This document shows, in pieces, positions 24,797 to 33,439 of a stretch of 64,000 nt of DNA; position 1 is the first letter of the stretch; each line of letters starts with the position of its first letter. The notes below the pieces were generated by a model. That model ran no database searches. It was not told where the DNA came from and was given only the letters and a program-made list of their open reading frames with translations. Made by a program: the position numbers and the translations under genes. Origin of the DNA: Comamonadaceae bacterium OS-1 (GTDB taxonomy: Bacteria; Pseudomonadota; Gammaproteobacteria; Burkholderiales; Burkholderiaceae_C); contig AP026969.1 of the NCBI GenBank assembly GCA_027923965.1, positions 496,001-560,000 of the forward strand. The letters run 5' to 3'.

Positions 24797-25687
24797 TTAA
24801 AAGGGCGTGTCACCTTCTATGGTGGTGCGGTAGAGCTTGCGGCGCAGGTGGTCGGGGGTGCCGGCCGCCAGGTGGGTGACAGAGCGGTTGTCCCAGAACA
24901 CCATGTCGTGCGGCTGCCAGGCGTGGCGGTAGACCAGCTCGGCGCGCGAGGTGTGGGCAAACAGCTCGTCCAGCAGGGCGCGGCTTTCGTCTTCGGGAAT
25001 GCCGACGATGCGGGTGGTGAAGTGCTCGCTGACAAACAGCGCCTTGCGGCCGTTCTCGGGGTGGGTACGCACGACGGGGTGCACGGCAGGCAGCACCTCG
25101 TCCAATTGGGCCTGCGTCAGCTGGGGTCGCCAGGGGTTGCGGGCACGCAGTTCTTCGTATTTGGCCAGGTAGGAATGCTTGGCGCGCAGGCCGGCCACGG
25201 CGGTCTGCAGCGCGGCGGGCAGGATGTCCCAGGCGCGGTGCTGGTTGGCGAACAAGGTGTCGCCGCCTTCGCTGGGCAGCTCCTGCGCATGCAGCATTGA
25301 GCCCAGGCTGGGTTTTTCCTTGTACGACAGGTCGGAATGCCAATAGGCACCGGCATCGCCCAGGCCGATGGGTGCACCGTTTTCCTTGATGTTGGAAACG
25401 ATCAAGACCTCGGGGTGGTGCTGCAGCTGGAAGCTTTTCAGCACATGGATCTGCAGCGGGCCGAAGCGGGCGCTGAAGTCCACCTGCTGCCGGGGCGTGA
25501 TGCGCTGGTCGCGGAACACCAGCACGTGGTGCACCAGGTGGGCGCGGTGGATGCGCGCAAAGTCGTCTGCGGTCAGCGGGCGCGACAGGTCCAGGCCCAG
25601 CACTTCGGCGCCCAGCGGGGCATCGAAGGGGCGGATTTCCAGTGCCTGCACCGCACGGGGTGCGTCTATTTCGTTCAAAGTCGTCAT
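24797..25687 (-). CDS. TauD/TfdA-family Fe(II)/2-oxoglutarate dioxygenase
   Basis: A 296-residue oxygenase. The metal triad starts with WHSDLSYKEKP (HxD) and is completed by the distal His in FWDNRSVTHLAAG; the 2-oxoglutarate Arg is near HLRRKLYRTTIEG. The family oxidises taurine, aryloxyalkanoates, alkyl sulfates and similar acids; the substrate here is not visible. The ATG at MTTLNEID is preceded by AAGGTG. It converges on dxs with a 14-bp gap and is divergent from dctP, though 349 bp apart, so a link to the transporter substrate is only a possibility. Confidence 0.9.
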   Translation of the reverse strand: MTTLNEIDAPRAVQALEIRPFDAPLGAEVLGLDLSRPLTADDFARIHRAHLVHHVLVFRDQRITPRQQVDFSARFGPLQIHVLKSFQLQHHPEVLIVSNIKENGAPIGLGDAGAYWHSDLSYKEKPSLGSMLHAQELPSEGGDTLFANQHRAWDILPAALQTAVAGLRAKHSYLAKYEELRARNPWRPQLTQAQLDEVLPAVHPVVRTHPENGRKALFVSEHFTTRIVGIPEDESRALLDELFAHTSRAELVYRHAWQPHDMVFWDNRSVTHLAAGTPDHLRRKLYRTTIEGDTPF

Positions 25688-26036
25688 CGTTTCACCTTCT
25701 ATGGGCTTGGGCGCCGCATCGCGGCCAGCCGAGTCGGCGAATGTAGTGGGGGTGGGGCGCAAAGGGAACGATGGATTCGGAGTTAGTTAACTACGAACAA
25801 ATATGAGGCGCGGGGATGGCAGCGGACATACGCCGCCGGGTTTAAGTGAAAAAGCCGTTTTGTGCTGGTACCGTAAGCGTGAATAGCTATTTAATTAGTA
25901 GCAATAGAAGAGCCTGTGCGCAGGGGAAAACCCGCGCCAATTCGGCAATTGCGACTTCTTACAATCGGCGCTGACTTGCAGTCTCCGCCGTTTTTTCTGG
26001 ATGGCGGATTTCCATCTATTACGGGAGTTAACTCAA
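25688..26036. other. Intergenic region between the divergent TauD and DctP genes
   Basis: No gene is seen in these 349 bp. They hold a perfect 10-bp palindrome TAGTTAACTA at 25784-25793 (possible regulator site), palindromic copy I at 25846-25902, and TACAAT at 25960-25965 as a candidate -10 box for dctP. No convincing -35 box accompanies it. Confidence 0.5.
25846..25902 (-). repeat. Palindromic element copy I (upstream of dctP)
   Basis: On the minus strand GCTACTAATTAAATAGCTAT, then TTACGGTACCAGCACAAAAC and GGCTTTTTCAC. It lies about 135 bp before dctP. Confidence 0.8.
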
Positions 26037-27119
26037 ATGGACCGTCGTTCCCTCATCAAACACACCGGCATCGCAGGTGTCCTGGCTGCGGGCATTGCCC
26101 CGGCCGTGCATGCCCAAGCCGCGATCCGCTGGCGTTTGGCTTCCAGCTTCCCCAAGTCGCTGGACACGATTTATGGTGGCGCCGAAGTCTTTTCCAAAGC
26201 GGTGAAAGCCATGTCGGGCGGCAAGTTTGAGATCTCGGTGCATGCCGGTGGCGAGCTGATGCCCCCCTTTGGCGTGGTCGACGGCGTGCAAAACGCCACC
26301 GTGGAAATGGCCCACAGCGTGCCCTACTATTTCTACGGCAAGAACCCGGCGTTCGCGCTGGGCTCGGCCATTCCGTTTGGCCTGAACGCCCGCCAGATGA
26401 CGGCCTGGATGCTGCACGGCAATGGCCGCAAGCTGATGAACGAGTTTTACGCCGGCTACAACATGGTGAGCTATGCGGGTGGCAACACCGGCACCCAGAT
26501 GGGCGGCTGGTTCCGCAAGGAAATCAAGTCCAGCGCCGACTTCAAGGGCCTGAAAATGCGCCTCGGCGGCGGCCTGGTGGGCGAGGTGATGACCAAGCTG
26601 GGCGCAGTGCCGCAGAGCATTCCCGGCGGCGAGATTTACCAGGGCCTGGAAAAGGGCACTATCGACGCAGCCGAGTGGGTCGGCCCTTACGACGACCAGA
26701 AGCTGGGCTTCAACAAGGTGGCACCGTTCTACTACTACCCCGGCTGGTGGGAGGGTGGCCCCGAGGTGGACTTCTTCATCAACCAAAAAGCCCTGGACGC
26801 CCTGTCGGCGGAAAACAAAGCCATCGTCGAAGCCGCCACCATGGTGGCTCACACCGATATGCTGGCCAAGTACGACGCGCTCAACCCCATGGCCCTGAAG
26901 CAACTGGTGGCGGCCAAAACCAAGGTGCTGCCGTTCCCGCAAGAGGTGCTGCAGGCATCTTACAAAGCGGCGATGGAAGTGTTCGGCGAGCTGGACAAAA
27001 AGAGCCCTGAGTGGAAGAAAATCTACGCCGATCTGCGCACCTTCCAGCGCGACCAGGTGCTGTGGTTCCGCTTCGCCGAATCACGCTTCGACCAGTTTAT
27101 GCAGGCCCAAAAGCTGTAA
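26037..27119 (+). CDS. dctP: TRAP transporter periplasmic solute-binding protein
   Basis: A 360-residue DctP-family receptor. The N-terminus MDRRSLIKHTGIAGVLAAGI has twin arginines and a cleavage site near residue 26 (AVHA|QA), so Tat export is likely. The mature part holds RWRLASSFPKSLDTIYGGAE and the acid-binding region GLKMRLGGGLVGEVMTKLGA, with GTIDAAEWVGPYDD typical of the 2-oxo/hydroxy-acid-binding branch (a conserved Arg and Trp contact a carboxylate). Its membrane partners DctQM are on the opposite strand 1.5 kb away. A terminator follows. Confidence 0.92.
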   Translation: MDRRSLIKHTGIAGVLAAGIAPAVHAQAAIRWRLASSFPKSLDTIYGGAEVFSKAVKAMSGGKFEISVHAGGELMPPFGVVDGVQNATVEMAHSVPYYFYGKNPAFALGSAIPFGLNARQMTAWMLHGNGRKLMNEFYAGYNMVSYAGGNTGTQMGGWFRKEIKSSADFKGLKMRLGGGLVGEVMTKLGAVPQSIPGGEIYQGLEKGTIDAAEWVGPYDDQKLGFNKVAPFYYYPGWWEGGPEVDFFINQKALDALSAENKAIVEAATMVAHTDMLAKYDALNPMALKQLVAAKTKVLPFPQEVLQASYKAAMEVFGELDKKSPEWKKIYADLRTFQRDQVLWFRFAESRFDQFMQAQKL

Positions 27120-27157
27120 CAAGCGGTAAATATGCGCCCTGCAGGGGGCGCTGTTCC

Positions 27158-27183
27158 ATCCCCCTGCATGGGGGATTTTTTTT
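27158..27183 (+). terminator. Intrinsic terminator of dctP
   Basis: TCCCCC and GGGGGA enclose TGCAT and are followed by eight T residues, about 40 bases after the dctP stop. Confidence 0.88.
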
Positions 27184-27417
27184 GCCCCGCCCCAGGGGAC
27201 AGAGCGGATTTTTTGAGTGCCATTCGCAATCACCCTAGGAGCCGCAGGCCTTTAGCGTGCAGGTTTGCGAATCCGGTGTTTTGGGATACGGTGGCCGCAG
27301 TGCCCCCGCGGGCCATCCCGTGCATCCGTGCCACTCGCGCACCGCCGATGCCTGCTCATCCCCGCTTGCGGGAGAGCGATTCCAACCTCCCCCCATCGCA
27401 TCCCAAGGAGCCCAGGA

Positions 27418-28566
27418 ATGGATTTCAAAAAATCAAAAGCACTCACCTTCGGTATGGAGCTGGAACTGCAACTCGTGGACGAAGCCACGGGGCAGCTTTC
27501 ACCCTGCAGCGCCGAACTTTGGACCGAGCTCGAAGTGCTGCCCGAGCACGAGCGTTTTTCGCTGGAAGCTACCCGCTCCACCATGGAGGTCACCAGCTCC
27601 ATCCATGAGGATGCCGACTCCCTGGAGGCAGAAACCCGTGAAAACGTGCTCACATTGAAGAAGATCGCCCGCCGAAAAGGTGCCGATGTGCGCGGCGGTG
27701 GCACCCACATCCTGCAGTTCTGGAACGAGCGCGAATTCACCGAAACCGACCGCGCTGCCGAGCTGCAGGCCAAATACGGCTTTCTACCCAAGCGCTTTTC
27801 CACCTACGGCATGCACGTGCACATCGGCGTGCCCGGCAAGGAAGAGGCCATCCAGCTGGCGAACGTGCTGCAAAGCCTGTGCCCCTTGTTCATCGCCCTG
27901 TCGGCCGCGTCGCCGTTCCAGCAGGGGGTGGACACCGGCTTCTGCGCTGCGCGGCCCCTGGAGCCTTTGGTGTACCCCTACGGCGGTCCTATGCCGCGCA
28001 CCACCAGTTGGGCCGAGTTCCAGACCATCGCCCAGGAAATATTTGACTCCGGCCTGGCCAAGAGTTTGAAAGACATCTACTGGGATGTGCGTCCCAAGCC
28101 CGAGTTTGGCACCGTCGAAGTGCGGGTGTTTGACACGCCCCTGAGCGTGCGCAAGGCCGTAGCCCTGGCCGCCTTTACCCGGGCCTGCGCGGCCCTGGCC
28201 CTGCGCGGGCAACTGGGCTACGCCCCGGTGGCGATTCCCTACAACACCGAGCGGGTGAGCCGCTTCATGGCCTGCCGCGATGGCATGGATGCCCGGCTGT
28301 TCAACCCGGCGGTGTGCGAATGGATGCCGGCCCGGCAGTGGCTGGCGATGCTGGTGGAGCGCATCGGGCAGCACCCGGTGTGCGATGCCGACATGCGCAA
28401 GATCCGCAGCCTGCACGAGTTGGCCGAGACCGAGCAGGACTCCGACACCATGCGCGAGACCTGGGGCAATATCCTCAGCGGCTCGCCCACCATGGCCCAC
28501 TGGGAGCCGGGCCCGCTGGAGTACGCGGTCAACTCCCGCGAGCACTGCGCCCGCCTGCTGGCATAA
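27418..28566 (+). CDS. YbdK-family carboxylate-amine ligase (glutamate-cysteine-ligase-like)
   Basis: A 382-residue GCS2-fold ligase. LTFGMELELQLVDEATGQLS is the conserved start, with STMEVTSSIHEDADS, GMHVHIGVPGKEEAI and the C-terminal RSLHELAETEQDSD further on. Members make weak gamma-glutamyl-cysteine or join other acids and amines with ATP; the true substrate is unknown. The ATG is set by AAGGAG eight bases before it. It stands between dctP and the convergent dctM gene and ends at a shared terminator. The 234 bp upstream hold an 8-bp inverted repeat ATTCGCAA/TTGCGAAT (27222, 27265), which could bind a regulator. Confidence 0.88.
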   Translation: MDFKKSKALTFGMELELQLVDEATGQLSPCSAELWTELEVLPEHERFSLEATRSTMEVTSSIHEDADSLEAETRENVLTLKKIARRKGADVRGGGTHILQFWNEREFTETDRAAELQAKYGFLPKRFSTYGMHVHIGVPGKEEAIQLANVLQSLCPLFIALSAASPFQQGVDTGFCAARPLEPLVYPYGGPMPRTTSWAEFQTIAQEIFDSGLAKSLKDIYWDVRPKPEFGTVEVRVFDTPLSVRKAVALAAFTRACAALALRGQLGYAPVAIPYNTERVSRFMACRDGMDARLFNPAVCEWMPARQWLAMLVERIGQHPVCDADMRKIRSLHELAETEQDSDTMRETWGNILSGSPTMAHWEPGPLEYAVNSREHCARLLA

Positions 28567-28594
28567 AAAAAGCCCCGGTGACCGGGGCTTTTTT
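28566..28594. terminator. Bidirectional intrinsic terminator
   Basis: AAAAAAGCCCCGG and its complement form a 13-bp stem around TGA between the convergent YbdK-family gene and dctM. T-runs on both strands allow it to stop transcription from either side. Confidence 0.93.
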
Positions 28595-28628
28595 GTGGGG
28601 AGCCTGCGGGCTCTACTTCTTTACCTTT

Positions 28629-30410
28629 TTACTTCTTGTCCTTCTCCATCGACTCCTGCATCGCCTTCATCGGGTCGTTGTCGTCGGCCGGGGGCGTGCC
28701 TGCCGGGGCCGAGGCATCGGCACCGGGCATGCCGGCGGTCGGGTCGTCGGTGGGCTCGGTTTGTGGCATGTTGGCCTCCATCTCCTGTGTGGTTTTGTCC
28801 AGGTCGTAGACCACGGCCTTGTCCAGCCCGCTGGAAACGATGCCGGGGAAGGCAATGATCAGCCCGACCATGATGATCTGGATCAGCACAAACGGCACGG
28901 CACCCCAGTAAATCTGCATGGTGGTGACCGGTGGAATCTTTTTCTTGGTGATCTTGTCGGTGTACTCGGCGTTGGGAGCCACGCTGCGCAGGTAAAACAG
29001 CGCAAAACCAAACGGCGGGTGCATGAAGGATGTCTGCATGTTCACGCCCAGCAGCACACCGAACCAGATCAGGTCGATGCCCAGCTTGGCCGCCACCGGT
29101 GCCAGCAGCGGCACCACGATGAACGACAGCTCGAAAAAGTCCAAAAAGAACGCCAGGAAGAACACCAGCAGGTTCACCACGATCAGGAAACCGATCTGGC
29201 CGCCGGGCAGGCTGGTCAGCAGATGCTCTACCCACACGCCGCCATCCACCCCCTGGAACACCAGGCTGAAGATGGTGGACCCCATCAGGATGAAGACCAC
29301 AAAGCACGACAGCTTGGTGGTGGTGTTCAGCGCCTGCTTCATCAGCCCCATGCTCAGGCGACCGCGCGACGCGGCCATGATGATGGCACCCAAAGCCCCC
29401 ATGGCACCGCCCTCGGTCGGGGTGGCGATACCCAGGAAGATGGTGCCCAGCACCAGAAAGATCAGCAGCAGCGGGGGGATCAGCACAAAGGTCACGCGCT
29501 CGGCCATGCGCGACAGCAGGCCCAGGCGGCTGACCTTGTTGGCCAGCGCCAGCACCAGCGCGAGGATGACTCCGGCGCACAGCGACACCACGATGGTCTC
29601 GTCCGTGGCCACTTTTTCCACCAGCTCGCCCTTGTACCAGCTGAGCGCCTGGGCGTAGTGTTCGCCGAAGTACACCGCGGTGGCGGTGCACAGAATGGTC
29701 AGGACCAGCAGCGACAGCAGGCCGCTTTTGCCGTTGTCTTCGCGGATGGTGCGGGCCTCGGGCGGCAGCGCAGGCACCCAGGCCGGGCGGATGAAGGTCA
29801 GCAAGATGACATAGCCGATGTACATGCCGGTCAGCATGAAGCCGGGGATGAATGCGCCCTTGTACATTTCGCCCACGCTGCGGCCCAGCTGGTCGGCCAG
29901 GATGATCAGCACCAGCGAGGGCGGAATAATCTGCGCCAGCGTGCCCGAGGCCGCAATCACCCCCGAAGCCACCCGCCGGTCGTAGCCGTAGCGCAGCATG
30001 ATGGGCAGCGAGATCAGGCCCATGGAGATCACCGATGCCGCCACCACGCCGGTGGTGGCCGCCAGCAGCGCACCCACAAAAATCACCGCCAGCGCCAGGC
30101 CGCCGCGCAGCGGGCCGAACAGCTGGCCGATGGTTTCCAGCAAGTCTTCGGCCATGCCGCTGCGCTCCAGGATCAACCCCATCAGGGTGAAGAACGGAAT
30201 CGCCAGCAGGGTGTCGTTTTGCATGATGCCGAAGATCCGCAGCGGCAGCGCCTGCAGCAGGGCCTGGGGCAGTACGCCCAGCTCAATGCCCACAAAGCCA
30301 AAAAACAGCCCGCAGGCCCCGAGGCTGAAGGCCACCGGAAAGCCAAACAGCAAAAAGCACATCAGCCCCAAAAACATGATGGGGGCGAGGTTGTGGGTCA
30401 AAAATTCCAT
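28629..30410 (-). CDS. dctM: TRAP transporter large permease
   Basis: A 593-residue DctM/SiaM-type membrane subunit with about twelve or more helices that imports an organic acid with Na+. MEFLTHNLAPIMFLGLMCFL, GIMQNDTLLAIPFFTLMGLI and ASGTLAQIIPPSLVLIILAD are characteristic. A long insertion between the two halves (about 225-330) marks the large DctM class. The last 60 residues form a soluble acidic, Pro/Ala-rich tail (EANMPQTEPTDDPTAGMPGA) ending in MEKDKK, unusual for the family. It follows dctQ by 17 bp. Confidence 0.92.
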   Translation of the reverse strand: MEFLTHNLAPIMFLGLMCFLLFGFPVAFSLGACGLFFGFVGIELGVLPQALLQALPLRIFGIMQNDTLLAIPFFTLMGLILERSGMAEDLLETIGQLFGPLRGGLALAVIFVGALLAATTGVVAASVISMGLISLPIMLRYGYDRRVASGVIAASGTLAQIIPPSLVLIILADQLGRSVGEMYKGAFIPGFMLTGMYIGYVILLTFIRPAWVPALPPEARTIREDNGKSGLLSLLVLTILCTATAVYFGEHYAQALSWYKGELVEKVATDETIVVSLCAGVILALVLALANKVSRLGLLSRMAERVTFVLIPPLLLIFLVLGTIFLGIATPTEGGAMGALGAIIMAASRGRLSMGLMKQALNTTTKLSCFVVFILMGSTIFSLVFQGVDGGVWVEHLLTSLPGGQIGFLIVVNLLVFFLAFFLDFFELSFIVVPLLAPVAAKLGIDLIWFGVLLGVNMQTSFMHPPFGFALFYLRSVAPNAEYTDKITKKKIPPVTTMQIYWGAVPFVLIQIIMVGLIIAFPGIVSSGLDKAVVYDLDKTTQEMEANMPQTEPTDDPTAGMPGADASAPAGTPPADDNDPMKAMQESMEKDKK

Positions 30411-30427
30411 GGTGCTCGGTCCCGTCT

Positions 30428-31027
30428 TTAGCTGGCGGATTGTTTGGACTCGGCCAGGCGCAAGATCGCCTCGGCAAGCTCTTCTTCGGCGGTTTTCTCG
30501 GCCTTCTTGGCCGTCGGATCGTCAATCAGACCCTTTAAGAACGCCAGCCGCTTGATCAGCTCCGACCAACCCTGTAGCAGTAGCAGCGTGAAACCCAGCG
30601 GAATCATGGCGTACACCGGCCAGCGCACCAGGCCACCGGCGTTGTTGGACATTTCGCCCGAGGCATAGCCCTTCAGGAAAAACGGCACGCCATACCAAAG
30701 AATGGCCAGGCACACCGGTGTGAGAAAGAAGATGAAGCCAAACACGTCCATCCAGATCTGCGTGCGCTTGGACAGGCGGCTGGACACCACGTCGATCTTC
30801 ACGTGCTCGCCACACAGCAGGGTGTAGCCCGCAGCCAGCAAAAAGGCGGCAGCAAACAGGTACCACTGCACTTCCAGAAAGGCGTTGGAGCTGACGTTGA
30901 ACACCTTGCGCACCACCGCATTGACGCCGCTGACGACGGTAGAGGCCAAAATCAGCCAGATGACATATCTGCCGACCAGGCTGTTGAGCCCGTCGACGGC
31001 ATTGGAAAACTTCAACAAGGCGCGCAT
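30428..31027 (-). CDS. dctQ: TRAP transporter small permease
   Basis: A 199-residue DctQ-type subunit with four membrane helices (LVGRYVIWLILASTVVSGVN, EVQWYLFAAAFLLAAGYTLL, VFGFIFFLTPVCLAILWYGV, GLVRWPVYAMIPLGFTLLLL). It holds the large subunit in the membrane. A charged cytoplasmic tail of about 35 residues (KKAEKTAEEELAEAILRLAE) follows. First gene of dctQM, divergent from the EgtB-like gene with about 105 bp for both promoters. Confidence 0.92.
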   Translation of the reverse strand: MRALLKFSNAVDGLNSLVGRYVIWLILASTVVSGVNAVVRKVFNVSSNAFLEVQWYLFAAAFLLAAGYTLLCGEHVKIDVVSSRLSKRTQIWMDVFGFIFFLTPVCLAILWYGVPFFLKGYASGEMSNNAGGLVRWPVYAMIPLGFTLLLLQGWSELIKRLAFLKGLIDDPTAKKAEKTAEEELAEAILRLAESKQSAS

Positions 31028-31132
31028 GGTGTCTCCTGGTGTGGGGGAACAGCGGTACGGGCAGTCCCGGTAGTCCGCAAAAGCCCGCCATTATCGCGGC
31101 CAGCGCGGCTGAAAATCTGGCAATATGGGTCC

Positions 31133-32359
31133 ATGTCTACCCGCACACCGCATGTGCTGCCGCAGCACCTGGATTCGCCCACCATGCGCCAGGCGGGTCG
31201 CGACCTGTTGTCGCTGGCGCTGATGGACGCGCGCAACCACACCCTGCACCTGCTCGACCAGTTTGAGTCGGCCCCCGCCATTGATGCCAGCAGCCTGCAG
31301 CCGCGCTGGCTGGCGGGCCACATCGGCTGGATGGCCGAGGCCTGGTTGGGCCGCAATACCCAGCGCGGGCGCGGCGCGGCCTGCCCGTTCCAGCCTACCC
31401 GGCTGGCTTCCATCGAGCCCGAGGCCGACCGCTGGTGGAACCCCGAGCACATGGACCGCAGTACCCCCCCGGCCCTGCCCGACCTGGCCACCACCAAAAA
31501 CTTCCTGCTGCACACGCTGGAGAGCACGCTGGAGCTGTTGGAGAAAACCGCCGAAAACGACGACGCGCTGTATTTCTACCGCCTGGCCCTGTTCCACGAA
31601 GACCTGCGCAGCGAACAGCTCATCACCCTGGCCCAATTGCATGGCGTACCCCTGCAGGCGCCTTCGCCGGGCAGCCCGCAGCCGCGCGACCCGCTGGCGC
31701 TGCCCGCCATGGAGTGGCAACTGGGTTCGCTGCCGGGCGGCTTTGTGTTTGACAACGAAAAGTGGGCCCACCCGGTGGCCGTGCCCGCCTGCGAGATCGA
31801 TGCCCAGCCCGTCACCTGGGCCCAGTTTGTCGAGTTTGTGGACGACGGCGGCTACGACAACCCCGCGTGGTGGTTGCCCGCAGGCTGGGCCTGGCTGCAA
31901 GCCCTGGCCGAGGGGGAAGGGAGGCGCGGCCCGCGCTATGTGGACCAGATCGGCGTGGCCAGCGGTGCGGTGCTGCAAACCCGCTTTGGCCAGCGCCTGC
32001 GCGTGGCCGGCACCCAGCCCGCCATGCATGTGAGCTGGTGGGAGGCCGATGCCTGGTGCCGCTGGGCCGGGCGGCGCCTGCCTAGCGAGGTGGAGTGGGA
32101 GCGTGCCGCCATCGGAGCCGCAGGCCAGGGCTTTCGCTGGGGCGATGTGCACGAGTGGACGGCCAACACCTTCCGCCCCTGGCCCGGCTTCAGCGCCGAC
32201 CCGTGGATGGCCTATTCGGTACCCTGGTTCGGCCAGGCCAGGGTGCTGCGCGGCGCGGCCTTTGCCACCCGCGCCCGCATGAAGCACCCCAAGTTCCGCG
32301 GCTTTGCCTTACCCGGCGATGACGTGCGCTTTGTGGGCTTTCGCTCGTGCGCGCTGTGA
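31133..32359 (+). CDS. EgtB/SenA-like non-heme iron enzyme (DinB_2 plus formylglycine-generating-enzyme fold)
   Basis: A 408-residue two-domain protein. The N-terminal DinB-like helical bundle has GHIGWMAEAWLGRN and FYRLALFHEDLRSEQLITLA; the C-terminal FGE-sulfatase fold has MHVSWWEADAWCRWAGRRLP, then WGDVHEWTANTF and a final DVRFVGFRSC. Such proteins form C-S or C-Se bonds on histidine derivatives (ergothioneine, ovothiol, selenoneine). In EgtB the second helix motif is usually HExxH; here the fifth residue is Arg (HEDLR), so one iron ligand appears lost or moved. No senB, selD, egtD or egtC is nearby, so the product is not assigned. Confidence 0.72.
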   Translation: MSTRTPHVLPQHLDSPTMRQAGRDLLSLALMDARNHTLHLLDQFESAPAIDASSLQPRWLAGHIGWMAEAWLGRNTQRGRGAACPFQPTRLASIEPEADRWWNPEHMDRSTPPALPDLATTKNFLLHTLESTLELLEKTAENDDALYFYRLALFHEDLRSEQLITLAQLHGVPLQAPSPGSPQPRDPLALPAMEWQLGSLPGGFVFDNEKWAHPVAVPACEIDAQPVTWAQFVEFVDDGGYDNPAWWLPAGWAWLQALAEGEGRRGPRYVDQIGVASGAVLQTRFGQRLRVAGTQPAMHVSWWEADAWCRWAGRRLPSEVEWERAAIGAAGQGFRWGDVHEWTANTFRPWPGFSADPWMAYSVPWFGQARVLRGAAFATRARMKHPKFRGFALPGDDVRFVGFRSCAL

Positions 32360-32360
32360 T

Positions 32361-32418
32361 GCTATGTAAAAAATAGCTGCTCACGCTCAGCAGATAAGCA
32401 CAAACGGTACTTTTTATA
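32361..32418 (+). repeat. Palindromic element copy J (after the EgtB-like gene)
   Basis: GCTATGTAAAAAATAGCTGC, then TCACGCTCAGCAGATAAGC and ACTTTTTATAT. It starts one base after the EgtB-like stop codon and could form a 3' hairpin. Confidence 0.88.
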
Positions 32419-32505
32419 TAAATATTCCTAGGAAGCCTGTAGGGCGGCTTCGGTGGCGGTTTGGATTAGGATGGACCCATCCTTTTGCCTGGAACGCCTT
32501 TCACC

Positions 32506-33426
32506 ATGACCGAACCCCGCCTCTGCTACGTTCCCTGCCCCGGTGCCGCGGCCAGCACCAATGCGCCTGACCACACCGGCCACCGCATGGGGTACTGGCA
32601 GTGGGGCGAGTCGACTAACCCGCATGTGGTGGTCTGCGTGCACGGCCTGACCCGCCAGGGCCGCGACTTCGACGTATTGGCCCGGTCGCTGAGCCGCTTC
32701 GCCCGCGTCATCTGCCCCGACGTGGTGGGCCGGGGCCAGAGCGACTGGCTGCAAGACCCCCAGGCCTACCAGTTGCCCACCTACGCAGGCGACATGCTGG
32801 CCCTGCTGGCCCAGGTGCACGCGGAATCGCCCATCACCACGCTGGATTGGCTGGGCACCAGCATGGGCGGGCTGATCGGCATGGCGCTGCTGGGCACGCC
32901 CGGCCTGCCGCTGCCGGTACCGGTGCGCCGCCTGGTGTTGAACGACATTGGCCCCACGCTGGATCTGGCCGCCCTGCAGCGCATTGGCAGCTACCTGGGA
33001 AAAACTGGCCGCTTCGACACACTGCAGCAGGCCGCCGACGCGATGTGGGCCATCTCCAGCAGCTTCGGCCCGCACACACCCGCCCAGTGGCTGGCTCTCT
33101 CGGCGCACATGGTGCGGCCGCTGGTGCCGGGCGAACCCGCGCTGACCCTGCACTACGACCCGGCGCTGGCTGCTGCGTTCGGCACCTTCACCGCCGAGTC
33201 CGCTGCCGCAGGCGAGGCCGCGCTGTGGGCGCTGTACGACCAGATCACCGCCCAGACCCTGCTGCTGCGCGGGGCCGAGTCGGATCTGCTGTCTGCCGCC
33301 ACCGCCCAGGCCATGGCCCAGCGCGGCCCGAAAGCCCGGCTGGTGGAATTTGCGGGCGTGGGCCATGCACCGACCTTTGTGGTGGATGACCAGGTGGCCG
33401 TCGTGGTCGATTTTTTACAAAGTTGA
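32506..33426 (+). CDS. Alpha/beta-hydrolase
   Basis: A 306-residue alpha/beta-hydrolase. The oxyanion loop is VVVCVHGLTRQGRDFD, the nucleophile elbow LDWLGTSMGGLIGMALLG (Ser of GTSMGG), an acid follows in LLLRGAESDLL, and the His is in FAGVGHAPTFVVD. The family covers esterases, lactonases and dehalogenases; the substrate is not evident. The ATG at MTEPRLCY gives the usual length. It ends 14 bp before relA, so the two may share a transcript. Confidence 0.85.
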   Translation: MTEPRLCYVPCPGAAASTNAPDHTGHRMGYWQWGESTNPHVVVCVHGLTRQGRDFDVLARSLSRFARVICPDVVGRGQSDWLQDPQAYQLPTYAGDMLALLAQVHAESPITTLDWLGTSMGGLIGMALLGTPGLPLPVPVRRLVLNDIGPTLDLAALQRIGSYLGKTGRFDTLQQAADAMWAISSSFGPHTPAQWLALSAHMVRPLVPGEPALTLHYDPALAAAFGTFTAESAAAGEAALWALYDQITAQTLLLRGAESDLLSAATAQAMAQRGPKARLVEFAGVGHAPTFVVDDQVAVVVDFLQS

Positions 33427-33439
33427 GAAAGTCCGTTGG

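Noticed and set aside
28314..30431. A 705-codon open frame on the plus strand over dctM
   Set aside because: It is the complement of the dctM gene, rich in His/Gln/Gly as mirror frames are. dctM has clear TRAP motifs.
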